64,000 nucleotides of DNA, taken from positions 20,398,224-20,462,223 of the forward strand of contig OX637287.1 of the NCBI GenBank assembly GCA_951799445.1. The letters run 5' to 3'. The DNA comes from Pseudisothecium myosuroides (taxonomy: Eukaryota; Streptophyta; Bryopsida; Hypnales; Lembophyllaceae). The stretch's first letter is position 1, and every line of letters begins with the position of its first letter. Positions 61,131-64,000 of this stretch are shown here, one piece after another. Position numbers and translations under genes: made by a program. The notes under the pieces are model-generated. The model did not search any database and had not been told where the DNA came from. It saw only the letters and a program-made list of their open reading frames with translations.

Positions 61131-62191
61131 GGGTGAATGCAAGAAACACTTGTACTATTTGTTGCATATTGTCACACCCTAGTTTTTGATTTTTTTTTTG
61201 CCATAATTTTTGTATTTTAGCTCCAAATGACTCAAAATTTATAGAGAAGCTACTCATAACCATTATACACCTTGCCTAATTTTTTTTGTAATTTAAAAAA
61301 ATAATTTATCATTTTTAAACAACCCCAATAATTTCTCACAATGGATGATTTAGGGGGGTTTTGCACTTTTTTTAACCAAAAAAAATGAATTTTGAGCTGA
61401 AATTTGGAAACAATGGTTTTCTAGTGGACTTTTAGCTACTATCCAAAGGATTTTTAAAAATACTTATTTTTATGTGGTGTACAAGTCCACAAAGAGAGCT
61501 CTTTTCTGCATTTTTTTCAAAGGTATGAAACATTATTTTGGTGCGTTTTTTGGTCAAAACCCATCACCAAAAAGTTTCTCAAATGCAAAAATTTTAGATT
61601 TTAAAAAAAAAATCCTATTTTTTACAATTTAAAATGTCAAAAGTGGTATTTTCTTCACTAGAATTCACTTTAAATCCGGTGAAGAAAATACCACTTCTGA
61701 TATTTTAATTTGTAATAAATTAGGATTTTTTTTTAAAAAAAATCTAAAAATTCTTAATTTGAGAAAACTTTTGGTAATGGATTTTGATCAAAAAACGCAC
61801 CAAAATAATGTTTCATACCTTTGAAAAAAATGTAGACACGAGCTCTCTTTGTGAACTTGTACACCACATAAAAATTAGTATTTTTAAAAATCCTTTGGAT
61901 AGTAGCTATAAGTCTACTAGAAGACCATTCTCTCCAAATTTCAGCTCAAAGTTCGTTTTTTTTGGTTTAAAAAAGTGAAAAAAATCACCTATTGTGAGAA
62001 ACTATTGGGGTTGTTTTAAAATAGTAAATTATTTTTGAAAATTACAAAAAATTAGGCCAGGTGTATAATGGTTATCAGTAGCTTCCTTACAAATTTTGAA
62101 TCATTTGGAGCTAAAACACAAAAGTTATGGCCAAAAAAAAATCAAAAACTAGGGTGTGACAAAACGCTTTAAGTGTTTCTAGCATTCACCC
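61131..62191. mobile_element. Long hairpin element, arms over 500 bp, 20-bp loop
   Basis: The left arm is 61131-61658, beginning GGGTGAATGCAAGAAACACT. The right arm is 61679-62191, ending AGTGTTTCTAGCATTCACCC. The arms are inverse copies with few differences right up to TTTCTTCAC / GTGAAGAAA, leaving the loop 61659-61678. The termini recur as a partial element at 63229. No coding frame. Foldback transposon; a transcript would be an almost perfect long double-stranded RNA. Confidence 0.9.
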
Positions 62192-62426
62192 CTTTTTTTT
62201 TTGCAAAACATAAAAATCATAAATTTTAAAAAACAAAAAACAATAAAAATAAATCAAAGATATTTTTATGAAGTTTGTAAGTTTTACAAATTTAAAATTT
62301 AAAACTGGAAGAAATTTTAAAGTGCTACATAGCCACATAAGTGATAGGTGCATATTTAAATATGTCTTTAGAAAATCCCTAAAACATTTCCTAAAGGCTC
62401 TATCTGGTCTTAACCTTGTTGTTTAA

Positions 62427-63228
62427 CCCCTAAAGGACCAGCATGCATTTTTGGCAATATAGAAATTTTGGGCAGGTATATGTGATTAGGGATTTGCATA
62501 TTTTAGGCTGAAATTTCAATAGAAATTGTAGACGAGAAATATCCATTAGAGAAAATTTCAAGCCTCTGGAGGGCTACTCCACAGCCCTCCAAGGTATCTT
62601 GGAATTTGGTTTTTTGGGGCTGAAAAAGTCATTTTTTCCCTATTCCCACCCACCTGAAATTGTAGTGGCAGTGATGCAAGAACCGAGTTTTAAGAGTTAA
62701 TTTTATTTATTTTTATTTATTTATTTAGTCTTGAAAAAATATTAAAAAGAAAGAAAAAAAAGAAAAAAAAAACGCGACATTTGACTGTTTTGGCGAGCAG
62801 TTAGTTGACTGCTCACTGCGGCACTTTTCCAGAGTGATAGACCAAGCTTTGAAATAGCTTGGTTTGTCACTTTGGAGCAGCCCTTCGGAGGGCTGAAATT
62901 TTCTCTAATGCTTTCATTTGCACTAAATTTCATGATATATGGAAATGTGAGTCAAAAGTTATGGTCTAATATGTCACTTTTTTTTATAAATGGGTAGTCC
63001 GGGCAAATAAAAAAAATCTTTTTTTTCAAAAATTTGAATTTGAAACTGATTTTCTAGATTTTTATATAGGTGGAAAGCTTTGAATCATTCCATTTTGATA
63101 AATGAGTCAAAAGTTATGAGGAGTTTTAGTTTGCGGGCAGTTATGGATTCTCTACTCTAAAATAAACTTCAAAATCCTTTATTTTATTCAATTATCAATA
63201 TTTTTTGAACAAAAAAAAAATCATAGGA
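62427..63228 (-). mobile_element. TTAA-family copy F, split by two younger insertions
   Basis: CCCCTAAAGGACCAGCATGC follows TTAA (62423-62426). The parts 62427-62544 and 62910-63228 together read as the reverse complement of copy G (GGGCAGGTATATGTGATTAG; CATTCCATTTTGATAAATGAG). A 365-bp element sits between them, and the copy is cut again at 63229 by a GGGTGATTGC element. The far end lies outside the window. Confidence 0.7.
62545..62909. mobile_element. 365-bp TIR element nested in copy F
   Basis: ATTAGAGAAAATTTCAAGCC at the left and CTGAAATTTTCTCTAAT at the right, with further pairing AGGGCTACTCC / GGAGCAGCCCT. Its right end also occurs alone in CFAP52 intron 6 (about 3352-3390), and a related element is at 28713. 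Comparison with copy G shows the empty site, with at most one extra base at the junction. Confidence 0.72.
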
Positions 63229-64000
63229 GGGTGATTGCAAGAAACACTTGTACTATTTGTTGCGTTTTGCATTTTTGGACTTTTAGAACTTTTTGTACTA
63301 TGAGTCACCTTCAGTACTATTGAAGGCATGGAACATAAAATTTGAATGGTCAATTGGATTTCAAATTTACTATTCTGACAACATGTGAAGTTCATCATTG
63401 GATGACAAAAATGGATGGAAAAAACTTTATTTGCCATTAAAAAACAATTTACATTGGCAAATAGAAAGTATTACGAGCCCCAGTAGTACTATTGAGTCTT
63501 TCTATGTACCTTGAAGTACTATTTTGAGCCACATGCTACAAATTACCCTAGAAAATGAGACTTTCATGTTTCTATTTTTGAAAATTAGGAAATGAGTTTT
63601 AAAAATTTATTTTAAAAGTGGCCATTGTTGCCGACTAAGAACAAAGTAGGAATATCAAAGTTAGAACTAAAAAACCATTTTTAATTCAACATAAATTCAA
63701 CCTGAAATAGCACACTTTAGGCCAATATAAAACACACTTGGAAAATGTTTTTGGAAATCCCTCTCCTAAGAAGGTGTATTTCTATTAGAAGAGCTAGCCT
63801 ACCAAATTTGATGATGTAACTCCTCAAAAAAGATACTCGATAATACTAAAAACCACCAAAACTGCATGTGTGACATATATTCAAAATTAAGTTTCACCTA
63901 TTAAATTAATTTTGAAAAAAATGAAATAATTCAAGTGCATTTTCTATTGCTTTAGGAAGCTTGCTTTTGAATTTCATGTTCATTCAATCGTTTTTGCGAC
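63229..64000 (+). mobile_element. Partial element with the termini of the long hairpin family
   Basis: GGGTGATTGCAAGAAACACT TGTACTATTTGTTGC at 63229 repeats the left end of 61131-62191. The following 770 bp are different from that element, with AGTACTATT repeated several times. The right end is beyond the window, so length and type stay open. Confidence 0.5.

Overview
The window looks like nuclear DNA of a land plant with swimming sperm. It carries two plant-type transcription factor genes (a two-B-box BBX gene and a bHLH gene with a C-terminal ACT-like region), a plant-type phosphopantetheine adenylyltransferase gene (COAD), and the 3' half of CFAP52, a structural protein of motile cilia. 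Flowering plants have no cilia, so a bryophyte, lycophyte, fern or cycad/ginkgo-type genome fits; I cannot place it more exactly. Genes are islands of moderate GC content with short GT-AG introns. They sit in AT-rich DNA crowded with small, mostly non-coding transposons.

Layout. 1-4740: seven 3' exons of CFAP52 (+). 4741-9733: intergenic, with a small TIR element and the first copy of a TTAA-flanked element family. 9734-11120: BBX gene (-) with its GC-rich leader. 11121-33900: a repeat field holding TTAA-flanked elements, long foldback hairpins, hAT-, Tc1/mariner- and other MITEs, a LINE-type tail with target-site duplication, a tRNA-derived SINE and a 15-bp tandem repeat built on a 12-bp palindrome. 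33901-35420: six-exon COAD gene (-). 37622-41173: a decayed pogo/Tigger-like DDE transposase followed on the same strand by an intron-containing Ulp1/SENP-like cysteine protease region and a Lys-rich tail (-). 41174-55190: a second repeat field. 56158-58794: four-exon bHLH gene (+) with a retroposon in its third intron. 58795-64000: repeats, including a hairpin with arms of more than 500 bp and a nested insertion stack.

Two findings stand out. (1) At least six complete copies, plus several broken ones, of a 0.57-0.97 kb non-coding element begin CCCCTAAAGG or CCCCTCAAGG, end in the inverse, and are flanked by TTAA on both sides. This is the signature of the piggyBac superfamily, which as far as I know is hardly described in land plants. 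(2) The pogo-like transposase appears to be joined to a Ulp1-family deSUMOylase-like module. The four host genes are functionally unrelated: cilium structure, transcription in light or development, CoA synthesis, and transcription. They form no operon or pathway.
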